A DNA stretch of 29,798 bases. Origin: Burkholderiales bacterium. Lineage in GTDB: Bacteria; Pseudomonadota; Gammaproteobacteria; Burkholderiales; Burkholderiaceae_C. Below the pieces are notes generated by a model that was not told where the DNA came from, ran no database searches, and was given only the letters and a program-made list of their open reading frames with translations. Made by a program: the position numbers and the translations under genes. Where the stretch lies: assembly GCA_947448105.1 (NCBI GenBank), contig CANFNE010000004.1, positions 1-29,798 of the forward strand, given 5' to 3'. Every line of letters starts with the position of its first letter. Within the stretch, counting starts at the first letter, position 1. Below are positions 14,335 through 22,196 of the stretch, in pieces.

Positions 14335-15450
14335 ATGGATTTCGATTTTTCTGACGACCAGGAACAACTGCGCGACGCGGTACGCAAATGGGTAGACAAG
14401 GGCTACAGCTTTGACCGCCGCCGCGCCACTGAAAAAGCCGGCGGCTTTGACCGCGCCGCCTGGAACGAGCTGGCCGAACTCGGCTTGTGCGGCCTCTACA
14501 TCCCCGAAGACGACGGTGGCCTGGGCATGGGCCCGGTCGAGGGCATGGTGGTGATGGAGGAGCTCGGGCGCGGCATCGTCCTTGAACCACTCAGCCAGGC
14601 ACTGATCGCAGGCGCAGTCGTCGCCAACTACGCCGACGCAACCACCAAAGCCGCTTGGTTGCCCCGCATCAGCAGCGGCGAGGCGATGGCAGTGCTGGCC
14701 TACCAGGAACGCGGCGCACGCTATGCGCTCGACGTCTGTAAAACCACGGCCACTGCCGTGGGCGGTGGCTACCAGTTGCAGGGCCAAAAAAGCCTGGTGG
14801 CTGCGGGTGACCAGGCCGACGCCTTTTTGGTGAGCGCCCAACTCGGCGGCAAGATCGCCTTGTTTTTGGTCGAGCGCGCCAGCAGCGGCGTGACTTGCCG
14901 TGGTTACGGCACCCAAGACGGCAGCCGCGCTGCCGAAGTGCATTTCGACCACGCCAGTGCAAGCCTGGTGACTTTGGACGGCCTGAGCGCCTTGGAACAC
15001 GCGGTGGACATCGGCATTGCCGCCACCTGCGCCGAAGCCGTGGGCGTGATGGACAAAGCCATGACCGTGACCGCCGAATACCTGATGACGCGTAAGCAGT
15101 TTGGCGCGGTGATTGGCAGCTTCCAGGCCCTGCGCCACCGCGCCGCCGACATGAAAATGCAGTTGGAGCTGGCCCGCTCCATGAGCTATTACGCCAGCCT
15201 CAAGCTCAACGCCCCTGCGCCAGAGCGCCGCGCTGCCATGGCGCGCGCCAAGTACCAACTCGGCGCGTCCATGCGCTTTGTTGGCCAGCAGGCGGTGCAA
15301 CTGCACGGCGGCATTGGCGTGACCAACGAGTACATCGTCAGCCACTACTTCAAGAAGCTCACACAGATGGAAATGAGCTTTGGCGACAGCATGCACCACC
15401 TGGGAGAAGTATCGGCGCGCATGGAAGACAAGGCGGGCGTTTTTACCTAA
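14335..15450 (+). CDS. Acyl-CoA dehydrogenase, small (PimD-like) subunit
   Basis: This is a 371-residue acyl-CoA dehydrogenase-fold protein resembling the small subunit of pimeloyl-CoA dehydrogenase. It keeps the FAD-cofactor motifs that its neighbour lacks: TRKQFGAVIGSFQALRH (~253-269) and QLHGGIGVTNEYIV (~322-335). It lacks a Glu at both known catalytic positions: DIGIAATCAEAVG where the neighbour has AHERTN, and SFGDSMHHLG at the C-terminal site. The simplest reading is an alpha2beta2 enzyme in which the large subunit supplies the base and this one completes the FAD site. An AAGGACAA ribosome site precedes the ATG. It is the last gene of the pair; a GC-rich hairpin without U-tract follows. 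Confidence 0.9.
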   Translation: MDFDFSDDQEQLRDAVRKWVDKGYSFDRRRATEKAGGFDRAAWNELAELGLCGLYIPEDDGGLGMGPVEGMVVMEELGRGIVLEPLSQALIAGAVVANYADATTKAAWLPRISSGEAMAVLAYQERGARYALDVCKTTATAVGGGYQLQGQKSLVAAGDQADAFLVSAQLGGKIALFLVERASSGVTCRGYGTQDGSRAAEVHFDHASASLVTLDGLSALEHAVDIGIAATCAEAVGVMDKAMTVTAEYLMTRKQFGAVIGSFQALRHRAADMKMQLELARSMSYYASLKLNAPAPERRAAMARAKYQLGASMRFVGQQAVQLHGGIGVTNEYIVSHYFKKLTQMEMSFGDSMHHLGEVSARMEDKAGVFT

Positions 15451-15456
15451 ATGAGA

Positions 15457-15480
15457 AAGGCGGTCGTGACCGACCGCCTT
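15457..15480. terminator. Hairpin after the acyl-CoA dehydrogenase pair
   Basis: AAGGCGGTC (15457-15465) and GACCGCCTT (15472-15480) give a perfect 9-bp stem with a 6-nt loop, starting 7 nt after the stop codon. There is no following T-run on the plus strand, so it may act as an mRNA 3' end stabiliser or a weak terminator. Confidence 0.5.
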
Positions 15481-15515
15481 GGACGCCACACCTCAGCAAG
15501 TGCCGGCACCAGAAA

Positions 15516-15553
15516 CCAAAAAACCTTTGTAAATCTTGCGACTTACAAAGGTT
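15516..15553 (-). terminator. Rho-independent terminator after tRNA-Ser
   Basis: On the minus strand AACCTTTGTAA pairs with TTACAAAGGTT (15553-15543 with 15532-15522), an 11-bp stem with a 10-nt loop, followed by TTTTGG. It begins 2 nt after the CCA end of the tRNA and probably closes the lysC-tRNA transcript. Confidence 0.85.
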
Positions 15554-15555
15554 CT

Positions 15556-15648
15556 TGGCGGAAACGGAGGGATTCGAACCCTCGATGAGGCTCTACACCC
15601 CATACTCCCTTAGCAGGGGAGCACCTTCGGCCACTCGGTCACGTTTCC
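15556..15648 (-). tRNA. tRNA-Ser (anticodon GCU)
   Basis: The 93-nt gene folds as a type II tRNA. The acceptor stem is GGAAACG with CGTTTCC, then discriminator G and an encoded CCA. The D arm is GACCGAGTGGCCGAAGGTGC, and the anticodon stem CTCCC/GGGAG holds the loop CTGCTAA with anticodon GCT (codons AGC/AGU). A long variable arm precedes the T arm GAGGGTTCGAATCCCTC. It lies 34 nt downstream of lysC on the same strand and just ahead of a terminator, so it is probably processed from the lysC message or made from a promoter within lysC. Confidence 0.97.
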
Positions 15649-15682
15649 AGTGCAGGGATTATCTCACGGTTTAAGCGGCGTT

Positions 15683-16951
15683 TTACGCAGCGGCATGGTC
15701 CAAATCAAAGGCTTTGTGCAGCGCGCGCACTGCAAGCTCCATGTACTTCTCGTCGATTACCACCGAGGTCTTGATCTCAGACGTTGAGATCATCTGGATG
15801 TTGATGCCCTCTTCGCTCAGCACGCCAAACATTTTGCTGGCAATGCCCACGTGGCTGCGCATGCCGATGCCCACGATGGACACCTTGCAGATCTTGGTGT
15901 CGCCCACCACGTCTTGCGCGCCCAGGCTGGGCAGCACGGTGGCACGCAACAAGTCCATGGCCTTGGCAAAGTCGCCACGGTTTACCGTGAAGCTGAAGTC
16001 GGTCTTGCCGTCTTTGCTCAGGTTCTGGATGATGACGTCTACGTCGATATTGGCCTGGGCAATGGCGCCCAAAATTTGGTAGGCGATACCGGGGCGGTCG
16101 GGCACGCCCAGGACCGAAATCTTGGCCTCGTCGCGGTTGAATGCAATGCCTGATACGACGGCTTGTTCCATGTGTTCGTCTTCCTCAAAAGTAATCAATG
16201 TGCCCGACTGGGATTCGACGGCGATGTCAATGTCCCAGGGGGTAAAACTGCTGAGCACGCGCAAGGGCACGCGGTATTTGCCCGCAAATTCGACCGAGCG
16301 TATTTGCAGCACTTTGGAGCCCATAGAGGCCATTTCCAGCATCTCTTCGAAACTTACGGTCTGCAAGCGCCGCGCCTCCGGCACCACGCGCGGGTCAGTG
16401 GTGTAAACGCCGTCCACGTCGGTGTAAATCAGGCACTCTTGCGCCTTCATGGCCGCAGCCACGGCCACCGCGGAAGTGTCGGAACCGCCGCGCCCCAGGG
16501 TCGTGATATTGCCCAAGGGATCCACCCCCTGAAAACCGGTCACGATCACCACCTTGCCAGCCTCCAAGTCGGTGCGCACCTTGGTGTCATCAATCGATTC
16601 GATGCGGGCTTTGGTGTGGGCGCTGTCGGTGCGAATGGGCACTTGCCAGCCCGCGTAGCTCACCGATTGCAGACCTTCGGCCTGCAGCGCAATGGCCAGC
16701 AAGGCGCTAGAAGCCTGCTCGCCGGTGGACGCCAGCATGTCGAGCTCTCGCTCATAGTCGGCGGTTTGCTTTTCGGGGGCGAGTTCTTTGGCCAGGCCTA
16801 GCAAACGGTTGGTCTCGCCGCTCATGGCCGAGGGGACAACCACCATCTGGTGGCCGGCGCGGGCCCATTTGGCAACCCGCTTGGCGACGTTGCGGATGCG
16901 CTCGGTGGAACCCATGGAGGTGCCGCCGTACTTGTGAACAATTAGTGCCAT
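15683..16951 (-). CDS. lysC: Aspartate kinase
   Basis: This enzyme phosphorylates aspartate, the first step to lysine, threonine, methionine and diaminopimelate. The 422 residues show the kinase motif KYGGTSMG (7-14), the STGEQ block (75-79), a GRGGSDTSAVA motif (153-163) and TDVDGVYTTDPR (177-188). Two ACT domains for feedback control follow (~265-340 and ~345-415). The length and arrangement match monofunctional, alpha/beta-type aspartokinases. In frame, Met261 (at 16171) is preceded at about 10 nt by GAGGAAG, so a separate ~162-residue regulatory subunit could be made. It is the last protein gene of the cysS-accA-tilS group and lies 21 nt after tilS. Confidence 0.97.
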   Translation of the reverse strand: MALIVHKYGGTSMGSTERIRNVAKRVAKWARAGHQMVVVPSAMSGETNRLLGLAKELAPEKQTADYERELDMLASTGEQASSALLAIALQAEGLQSVSYAGWQVPIRTDSAHTKARIESIDDTKVRTDLEAGKVVIVTGFQGVDPLGNITTLGRGGSDTSAVAVAAAMKAQECLIYTDVDGVYTTDPRVVPEARRLQTVSFEEMLEMASMGSKVLQIRSVEFAGKYRVPLRVLSSFTPWDIDIAVESQSGTLITFEEDEHMEQAVVSGIAFNRDEAKISVLGVPDRPGIAYQILGAIAQANIDVDVIIQNLSKDGKTDFSFTVNRGDFAKAMDLLRATVLPSLGAQDVVGDTKICKVSIVGIGMRSHVGIASKMFGVLSEEGINIQMISTSEIKTSVVIDEKYMELAVRALHKAFDLDHAAA

Positions 16952-16972
16952 TGAATGTGGATTTTGAGAGAG

Positions 16973-17941
16973 CTAATACGCGAAATTGTACCAAGCCAAC
17001 ACCGCCTTGCTGCGCCGCACAAAGCCGTGGCCCACCTTGATTTGAATCTGGTGGCCGCGCGTGGTGCAGGCGGCAATTTGTCCCATCAGCTCTTGGAGTT
17101 GTGCGCTGCTGGCCTGGCTGGCGCAGTAATGGACCAACCAGTAGCGCAGCACATTGGCCTGGCGGGCGGCGCTCAGCGCCTGCACGCTCTTGATTTGCGG
17201 CGACAGACCCGACGCATCACATACGAGCAACCAATCGGCTGCGGCCAACTCAGTAAGCAGACTTTGGGCCTGCGCAGCGTGTGCGGCGCTGCGCGCCAGG
17301 GTCTGGGCGAAATGCGGAAACACCTCGCGCAAAGCCGGCATCAAGCGGGCGCGAATGCGGTTGCGCAAAAACGCCTGGTCGGAGTTGCTTGGGTCTTCTA
17401 CAAACGTTTCTTTGTGCACGGCCAGCCATTGGCGAATATCTGCGCCAGGCACGGCCAGCAAGGGCCGGTAAAACTCCACGCCATGGCGAAGCCAGCGCGC
17501 AGGCATGGCGCTTAAGCCAGCCAAACCAGCACCACGCCCCAGCGCCAGCAGCAAGGTTTCCGCCTGGTCGTCCGCATGCTGGGCCAGGGCCACAGACACA
17601 TGGTTCCCGCACGCCTGCTGCGCTGCTGCAAAGCGGTCGAGCGCGGCGTAGCGCGCAATGCGGGCGGCGTCCTCAGGGCTTTGTCCGGGTTTGGCATGGG
17701 CGTCAACATGCTCCACCGACAAGGGCACGGCCAGACGTGCGCACAGTGCCGCGCAGTGCGCCTCAAAGGTGGCGGCCGCCGCTTGCAAGCCATGGTTCAC
17801 ATGCACCGCAAGCACCTGGCCCGGCCAATGCTGCGCGCAGGCGATCAAAAGTGCGGTGGAATCGGCGCCGCCGCTCAATGCGACAGCCACAGGCAAAGGC
17901 GGCGTAAACCGCTGGAGGGCTGCGTCAAAAGACGCCGTCAT
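16973..17941 (-). CDS. tilS: tRNA(Ile)-lysidine synthase
   Basis: TilS attaches lysine to C34 of the CAU tRNA-Ile using ATP, changing it to read AUA. The sequence has the PP-loop SGGADSTALL (23-32), VHVNHGLQAAAATFEAHC, the QHADDQAETLLLALGRGAG block and FVEDPSN/RNRIR. At 322 residues it is shorter than the E. coli enzyme (~430) and keeps only a brief C-terminal tail, as in several betaproteobacterial forms. I chose the ATG at 17941 (MTASFDAALQ): the longer in-frame start at 18067 lies inside accA and is not conserved-looking. It follows accA by 13 nt and precedes lysC by 21 nt. Confidence 0.94.
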   Translation of the reverse strand: MTASFDAALQRFTPPLPVAVALSGGADSTALLIACAQHWPGQVLAVHVNHGLQAAAATFEAHCAALCARLAVPLSVEHVDAHAKPGQSPEDAARIARYAALDRFAAAQQACGNHVSVALAQHADDQAETLLLALGRGAGLAGLSAMPARWLRHGVEFYRPLLAVPGADIRQWLAVHKETFVEDPSNSDQAFLRNRIRARLMPALREVFPHFAQTLARSAAHAAQAQSLLTELAAADWLLVCDASGLSPQIKSVQALSAARQANVLRYWLVHYCASQASSAQLQELMGQIAACTTRGHQIQIKVGHGFVRRSKAVLAWYNFAY

Positions 17942-17954
17942 GGCATCAAAGCCA

Positions 17955-18938
17955 CTATTTGGCGTTGGCCTTGGTGTCGGTGAAGCGGCCGTAGCTCTGC
18001 AGACGGTCATAGCGGCGATCGACCAGTTCTTTGACCTTGAGATCGCTGACCTGGCGGTAAGCATCACCCAGAGCGCGCTTCAAAAAGACGGCTGCTTGCT
18101 TGTAGTCGCGGTGTGCGCCGCCCACGGGCTCGTTCACGATCTTGTCCACCAGGCCCAGCGCCTTGAGCCGCAAGGCGGTAATTCCCAGTGCGTCGGCCGC
18201 CTCTTGCGCCTTGTCCGAGGTTTTCCAGAGGATTGAGGCGCAGCCTTCAGGGCTGATGACAGAGTAAATGGCGTATTGCAGCATCACCACCTGGTCAGCC
18301 ACCGAAATAGCCAGCGCGCCGCCCGAGCCGCCTTCACCAATAATGGTGGTGATGATGGGTACTTCGAGCTGCGCCATCTCGAAAATATTGCGTCCAATGG
18401 CCTCGGACTGGCCGCGCTCTTCGGCATCAATGCCCGGATAGGCACCCGGTGTGTCCACAAAGGTAAAAACTGGCAGTCCAAATTTTTCGGCCAGCTTCAT
18501 CAGGCGCAGGGCCTTTCGGTAGCCCTCGGGCTTGCTCATGCCAAAGTTGCGCAAGCCGCGTTCTTTGGTGTCGCGCCCCTTTTGCTGCCCCAGCACCATG
18601 CACGGCGCGCCATTGAAACGGGCCAGGCCGCCCACGATGCTCAGGTCGTCGGCAAAGTGGCGGTCGCCATGCAACTCAACAAAATGGGTAAATATTTCGC
18701 TGATGTAGTCCAGCGTGTAGGGGCGCTCCGCGTGGCGCGCGATCTTGGTGATCTGCCAGGGGGTGAGGTTGCTGTAGATGTCTTTGACCAGCTGCTGGCT
18801 TTTTTTGCTGAGCTGGTCAATTTCGGCAGAAATGTCCACCGCCGATTCGTTTTGCACATAGCGCAGTTCTTCGATTTTTCCTTCAAGCTCGGCCACAGGC
18901 GCCTCGAAGTCCAAAAATGTTCTTTTTGCCAAATGCAC
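17955..18938 (-). CDS. accA: Acetyl-CoA carboxylase carboxyltransferase subunit alpha
   Basis: AccA together with AccD transfers the carboxyl group from carboxy-biotin to acetyl-CoA, making malonyl-CoA. The 327-residue sequence is typical: an N-terminal helical region (FLDFEAPVAELEGKIEELR), ARHAERPYTLDYI, GQQKGRDTKERGLRNFGM, FTFVDTPGAYPGIDAEERGQ, and IGEGGSGGALAI, which lines the active site. AAAGGAG lies just before the ATG at 18938. It sits between the glycosylase (45 nt upstream) and tilS (13 nt downstream), in the same transcript as cysS and lysC. Confidence 0.97.
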   Translation of the reverse strand: MHLAKRTFLDFEAPVAELEGKIEELRYVQNESAVDISAEIDQLSKKSQQLVKDIYSNLTPWQITKIARHAERPYTLDYISEIFTHFVELHGDRHFADDLSIVGGLARFNGAPCMVLGQQKGRDTKERGLRNFGMSKPEGYRKALRLMKLAEKFGLPVFTFVDTPGAYPGIDAEERGQSEAIGRNIFEMAQLEVPIITTIIGEGGSGGALAISVADQVVMLQYAIYSVISPEGCASILWKTSDKAQEAADALGITALRLKALGLVDKIVNEPVGGAHRDYKQAAVFLKRALGDAYRQVSDLKVKELVDRRYDRLQSYGRFTDTKANAK

Positions 18939-18983
18939 TCTCCTTTTGCGTTTCTACCTCGAAGCCAGGGCGCCAGGCCCCGT

Positions 18984-19625
18984 CTAATAGGCGACTGGAA
19001 CCGGGTCCAGCGAGCGCCAAATATACCAAGTCGCCACGCTGCAGTACGGCGCCCAGGCGGCGGCCACCTCGCGCGCGTCGCTGCGGCTGACCAGTTCACC
19101 CGAAAAGTAATTGCGGCTGATGCCGTTGATCAGCCCCACGTCGTCCAGCGGCAAGATGTTGGGCCGCATCAGATGAAAGATCAGGAACATCTCCGCAGTC
19201 CAGCGGCCAATGCCCCGAATGGCGATGAGTTCACCGATGATTTCTTCGTCGGCCAGCGCAGTCCAGGCGTCCACATGCAATCGCTGGTCGTCAAAGTGCA
19301 GCGCCAGATCAACCAGATACTCCACCTTGCGCGCGCTCAGGCCTGCGGCGCGCATGTCGTCCACCTTGAGTCTCAGCACGTTGGCAGGCGTCATGGCGGC
19401 GGGCAAACGTGCAAAGCGGTCCCAGACGGTTTGCGCCGCTTTGACCGAAATCTGCTGGCCTACGATGCTGCGCGCCAAAGTCACAAAGGGGTCGCCCCGG
19501 CTTTCCAGCGCGGCATCTTTGAACTGTGGGATCAGCCGCTTCATCACCCGGTCTTTTTTCATCAGGTGCTTGCAGGCCTCGTCCCAAAAATCGGGCTTGA
19601 CCACCACCGGTGCGGCACGGGTCAT
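18984..19625 (-). CDS. DNA-3-methyladenine glycosylase II-type (HhH-GPD) base-excision enzyme
   Basis: This is a 213-residue DNA repair glycosylase that should remove alkylated purines. The helix-hairpin-helix is ELIAIRGIGRWTAEMFLIF (~131-149), and the catalytic Asp follows in LPLDDVGLI (~157-165), with SIVGQQISVKAA (~52-63) earlier. It is smaller than E. coli AlkA because the N-terminal domain is missing, a common compact form. Its start overlaps the stop of cysS by 4 nt (ATGA), so the two are translationally coupled. It precedes accA by 45 nt. Confidence 0.9.
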   Translation of the reverse strand: MTRAAPVVVKPDFWDEACKHLMKKDRVMKRLIPQFKDAALESRGDPFVTLARSIVGQQISVKAAQTVWDRFARLPAAMTPANVLRLKVDDMRAAGLSARKVEYLVDLALHFDDQRLHVDAWTALADEEIIGELIAIRGIGRWTAEMFLIFHLMRPNILPLDDVGLINGISRNYFSGELVSRSDAREVAAAWAPYCSVATWYIWRSLDPVPVAY

Positions 19626-21001
19626 GGCTGCGCCACTTCCCAGGTCGTGCCTTGGGGCGAGTCTTTGAGCACGATGCCTAAGGCTTGCAATTCCTTGCGG
19701 ATGGCGTCGGCCTGCGTAAAGTCGCGGGCGGCCTTGGCGACGTTGCGCGCTTCAATGCGCGCGGCAATAGCCGCCTCGTCCAGCGTGGCGCCCGTCTGTA
19801 AAAACTGCTGCGGATCAGCCTGCAGCAAACCCAGCGTACCTCCCAGCGCTTTGAGCAATCCCGCCAGCTGCGCAGAGCGCGTGCGGTTCACTTCACTGGC
19901 CAAGTCAAACAACACGGCCACGGCCTCGGGCGTGCCAAAGTCTTCGTCCATGGCGGCCTTGAAGCGCACCGCATAAGGCGCTGACCAGTCGATGGCCGCA
20001 TCGGCAGGGGCCACCAATTGCAGCGTGGTGTAGAGCCGTTTAAGCGCGGTGCGGGCGTCGTCCAGGTGCGCGTCGCTGTAGTTCAGCGCGCTGCGGTAGT
20101 GCGAACGCACGATGAAAAAGCGCGTGGTCTCGGCGTCAAAGCGGGCCAGGATGTCTTCAATGGTGAAAAAATTGCCCAGGCTTTTGGACATTTTTTCGTT
20201 GTCCCGCGTGACAAAACCGTTGTGCATCCAGTAGCGCGCCAAAGGCTTGCCAAACGCGCCTTCACTCTGGGCAATTTCGTTTTCATGGTGCGGAAACTGC
20301 AGGTCTGCACCGCCGCCGTGGATGTCAAAACTCTCGCCTAACAAGTCGCAGGCCATGGCCGAGCATTCGATGTGCCAGCCCGGCCGGCCGGGGCCAAAGT
20401 TGCTGGGCCATTTGGCATCATCCGGCTCGGTGGGTTTGGCCGACTTCCACAGCACAAAGTCCAGCGGATCGTGCTTGCCGTCGTCTACCGCCACACGTTC
20501 GCCCGCGCGCAATGCGTCGAGCGACTTGCCCGAAAGCTTGCCGTAGCCCTCAAACTTGCGCACCGCAAAGTTCACGTCTTGGTTTGACGCGCGGTAGGCC
20601 AGGCCGCGTTCCTCCAAGCGTTCAATCAGCGCCAGCATGTGCGGCACAAAGCGGGTGGCGCGCGGTTCGTGGTCCGGGCGCTGCACGCCCAGGGCATCGG
20701 CGTCGCGGTGCAGCAGCGCCACCATGCGGTCGGTGAGCGCAGCGATGGTCTCTTTGTTTTCTAAGGCGCGGCGGATGATCTTGTCGTCAATGTCAGTGAC
20801 GTTGCGCACATAGGTCACCCGGTAACCACTGGCCTTGAGCCAGCGCTGCACCACATCAAAAGCCACCATGGAGCGGGCGTGACCGAGGTGACAGACGTCG
20901 TAGACCGTCATGCCGCAAACGTACATGCGCACATGGCCCGCCTCAAGAGGGGTGAACAGGTCTAACTGGCGGGACAGGGTGTTGTGGATGCGCAAACTCA
21001 T
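19622..21001 (-). CDS. cysS: Cysteinyl-tRNA synthetase
   Basis: CysRS charges tRNA-Cys. The 459 residues have the HIGH-type motif HLGH (38-41, in YDVCHLGHARS), the KMSKS motif (270-274, in KMSKSLGNFF), and the zinc ligands C29, C213 and H238 (plus the following E242). The C-terminal DALR-like region ends in TQADAIRKELQALGIVL. It begins at 21001 and heads the minus-strand group cysS-glycosylase-accA-tilS-lysC-tRNA-Ser. Its promoter lies in the 175-nt gap shared with the divergent TPR gene. Confidence 0.97.
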   Translation of the reverse strand: MSLRIHNTLSRQLDLFTPLEAGHVRMYVCGMTVYDVCHLGHARSMVAFDVVQRWLKASGYRVTYVRNVTDIDDKIIRRALENKETIAALTDRMVALLHRDADALGVQRPDHEPRATRFVPHMLALIERLEERGLAYRASNQDVNFAVRKFEGYGKLSGKSLDALRAGERVAVDDGKHDPLDFVLWKSAKPTEPDDAKWPSNFGPGRPGWHIECSAMACDLLGESFDIHGGGADLQFPHHENEIAQSEGAFGKPLARYWMHNGFVTRDNEKMSKSLGNFFTIEDILARFDAETTRFFIVRSHYRSALNYSDAHLDDARTALKRLYTTLQLVAPADAAIDWSAPYAVRFKAAMDEDFGTPEAVAVLFDLASEVNRTRSAQLAGLLKALGGTLGLLQADPQQFLQTGATLDEAAIAARIEARNVAKAARDFTQADAIRKELQALGIVLKDSPQGTTWEVAQP

Positions 21002-21111
21002 GAAACTCTCTCAAACCAAACCAAGGCGGACAAGCGGGCCCCGCCCGCGGGTGCGCGACAGCGGCAAAGCATAAACCGCGCCGCGCGTCGGGCCGCAACA
21101 GCCCCCTCCGC

Positions 21112-21170
21112 TACAATCCTCCCCAGTATATCGGGGGCCTTTTGTTGCCCTTTCAACAAAAAATTGGCCC
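21112..21170. promoter_or_regulatory. Divergent cysS / TPR-gene promoter region with leader hairpin
   Basis: The plus strand has TACAAT (21112-21117) and the minus strand TATACT (21130-21125), 5/6 matches to TATAAT in each direction; neither has a good -35 at 16-18 nt. In the TPR-gene leader GGGCC-TTTTGTTG (21135-21147) can pair with CAACAAAA (21154-21161) and GGCCC (21166-21170), with a 4-nt bulge. It ends 6 nt before the ATG, where no Shine-Dalgarno is seen. Confidence 0.4.
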
Positions 21171-21176
21171 TGCCCC

Positions 21177-22196
21177 ATGAAGTTTTTCCGCTCCCGACTG
21201 TCATATGCCATGGTGCTGCTTGCCGCCGTGCTTTCGCTGATGGCCGCTGGCGCACACGCCGATGAGTACAGCGATGTTGCGCAACTGACACGCGACGGAA
21301 AATTTGCCGAAGCCCTGACCCGGGCCGACCGCTTTCTGTCTAACAAGCCGCGCGACGCGCAAATGCGCTTGCTCAAGGGTGTGGCACAGCGCGATGCGGG
21401 GAAAACGGCTGACGCGATCAGCACCTTCACCCGACTCACCGAAGAGTTTCCTGAACTGCCCGAGCCCTACAACAACCTGGGCGTGCTCTACGCCGACCAA
21501 AACCAGATTGACAAGGCCCGTGCCGCGTTTGAAGCGGCCCTGCGCACCCATCCCAGCTACGCCACGGCCCATGAAAACCTGGGCGATGTGTACGCCAAGC
21601 TGTCGAGCACCGCTTACAGCAAGGCCTTGCAGATCGAGGGCGCTAACGCCGCCGTTACGCCCAAGCTCACCTTGTCGCGCCAACTCGCAGGACCGGGTCA
21701 GGCCAAAATCGTGACCGTGGCGCCCGCCGCGCCTGTGACACCCGTCCCCCCACCTGTACCGTCTGTGCCGTCTGTGCCGTCTGCACCTGCCCGCGAACCT
21801 GCTACACAAACCAAAGCTCCCCCCGAACCGGCGCCGGTCAAAGTGCCTAACGATGCCGCCGCGCGCGAGGTCGAAGCTGCATTGCAGGGCTGGGTGGCGG
21901 CGTGGTCGAGCAAAGACCTGAAAGCCTATTTCAACGCCTACGGCAAAGACTTTTCCCCGGCAGGCGGCGCCAGTCGCAGTGCATGGGAAGCGGAGCGGCG
22001 CTCGCGCATTGAAGGCAAAGCCAAGATATCGGTGCGCTTAGAAGGACTGCAGGTGGTGGTCAACGGAAACAAGGCCACGGCCAAATTCCGCCAAGACTAC
22101 CGGGCCAATGGCATTGCCATCTCCAGCCGCAAGACGATGGAATGGGTCAAGACCGGCAACAACTGGAAAATCGTGCGCGAGGCCGTCGGTGGATAA
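21177..22196 (+). CDS. Exported TPR protein with C-terminal NTF2-like domain
   Basis: This is a 339-residue protein with a signal peptide (residues 1-28, cleavage after GAHA). A TPR-type helical repeat region spans ~31-155 (for example NNLGVLYADQNQIDKARAAF and AHENLGDVYAKL). A proline-rich linker follows (~180-224), then a C-terminal ~110-residue NTF2-like domain (~228-339). The linker contains a 9-bp tandem repeat. It lies outside the cytoplasmic membrane and is translationally linked (8-nt overlap) to an L,D-transpeptidase that carries a related C-terminal domain. An envelope or peptidoglycan role is therefore inferred. I cannot name a specific function. Confidence 0.82.
   Translation: MKFFRSRLSYAMVLLAAVLSLMAAGAHADEYSDVAQLTRDGKFAEALTRADRFLSNKPRDAQMRLLKGVAQRDAGKTADAISTFTRLTEEFPELPEPYNNLGVLYADQNQIDKARAAFEAALRTHPSYATAHENLGDVYAKLSSTAYSKALQIEGANAAVTPKLTLSRQLAGPGQAKIVTVAPAAPVTPVPPPVPSVPSVPSAPAREPATQTKAPPEPAPVKVPNDAAAREVEAALQGWVAAWSSKDLKAYFNAYGKDFSPAGGASRSAWEAERRSRIEGKAKISVRLEGLQVVVNGNKATAKFRQDYRANGIAISSRKTMEWVKTGNNWKIVREAVGG
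21754..21780 (+). repeat. 9-bp tandem repeat in the proline-rich linker
   Basis: Three copies of a 9-mer (CTGTACCGT, CTGTGCCGT, CTGTGCCGT) encode repeated Pro-Ser-Val units, and a degenerate fourth follows. The repeat preserves the frame, so copy number could vary without breaking the protein. Confidence 0.7.

Noticed and set aside
14287..15489. 400-codon open frame on the minus strand over the small acyl-CoA dehydrogenase subunit
   Set aside because: Antisense shadow of a gene with clear dehydrogenase motifs; rich in Gly/His/Ala/Val without domain features.
18276..19976. 566-codon open frame on the plus strand across accA, the glycosylase and cysS
   Set aside because: It runs antisense through three well-recognised genes and shows no family motif; it is a by-product of high GC third positions.
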